A DNA stretch of 7,188 nucleotides, taken from the NCBI GenBank assembly GCA_020860885.1, contig JAJBTS010000132.1:1-7188 (forward strand), written 5' to 3'. The position numbers and the translations under genes were made by a program. The notes under the pieces were generated by a model. It did no database searches, was not told the origin of the DNA, and saw only the letters and a list, made by a program, of their open reading frames with translations. Positions 7,188 through 7,188 of the stretch are shown in pieces (position 1 is the first letter of the stretch; each line of letters opens with the position of its first letter). Source of the stretch: Bacteroidales bacterium. Lineage in GTDB: Bacteria > Bacteroidota > Bacteroidia > Bacteroidales > Azobacteroidaceae.

Positions 7188-7188
7188 A

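Noticed and set aside
6937..7188. Plus-strand 83-residue ORF ending exactly at the window end
   Set aside because: Its first half is antisense to the cydA start and the DUF4492-like C-terminus. Only its last 30 or so residues look protein-like, and these are discussed as a possible junction rather than called as a gene.

Overview
The window looks like a piece of a Bacteroidota chromosome, most likely order Bacteroidales. The evidence is the AT-leaning composition, start regions without Shine-Dalgarno sequences, a Bacteroidales-type secreted metallophosphoesterase fused to a PQQ-like beta-propeller, and a cytochrome bd operon led by a small DUF4492-like gene. The genus cannot be fixed from the sequence alone.

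Layout: (i) 1-416, plus strand, is the 3' end of an unrecognised beta-rich protein that runs in from outside the window. (ii) 417-515 is a short gap with an imperfect hairpin. (iii) 516-2984, plus strand, is a complete 822-residue exported calcineurin-like phosphoesterase with a C-terminal propeller. It is followed 43 nt later by (iv) 3028-4107, plus strand, a membrane-bound acyltransferase-3 protein with a TTG start; the two may be co-transcribed. (v) 4108-4219 is a convergent intergenic gap with a strong 17-bp hairpin and a U-tract oriented to end the minus-strand operon. (vi) From 7187 down to 4220, minus strand, lies a cytochrome bd oxidase operon in the order small DUF4492-like gene, cydA, cydB.

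The most notable observation is that cydA is broken. Its first 109 codons and the remaining 412 are in different frames, and the switch falls exactly on a run of seven A/T bases (6652-6658). Removing one base of the run restores a normal 521-residue CydA with all the key heme and quinol residues, so this is a recent lesion, a slippage-prone (possibly phase-variable) tract, or a homopolymer sequencing error. A second irregularity lies just upstream: the DUF4492-like gene keeps its characteristic C-terminal half, but sequence beyond about 7100 does not look like the family's usual N-terminus.

Working together, CydA and CydB would form a quinol:O2 oxidoreductase in the inner membrane, used by Bacteroidales for respiration at very low oxygen and for oxygen scavenging. 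The plus-strand pair is unrelated in function and probably acts in the cell envelope, one protein in the periplasm or at the surface and one transferring acyl groups to an envelope glycan. I see no CRISPR array, tRNA, rRNA, insertion sequence or clearly new multi-gene system.
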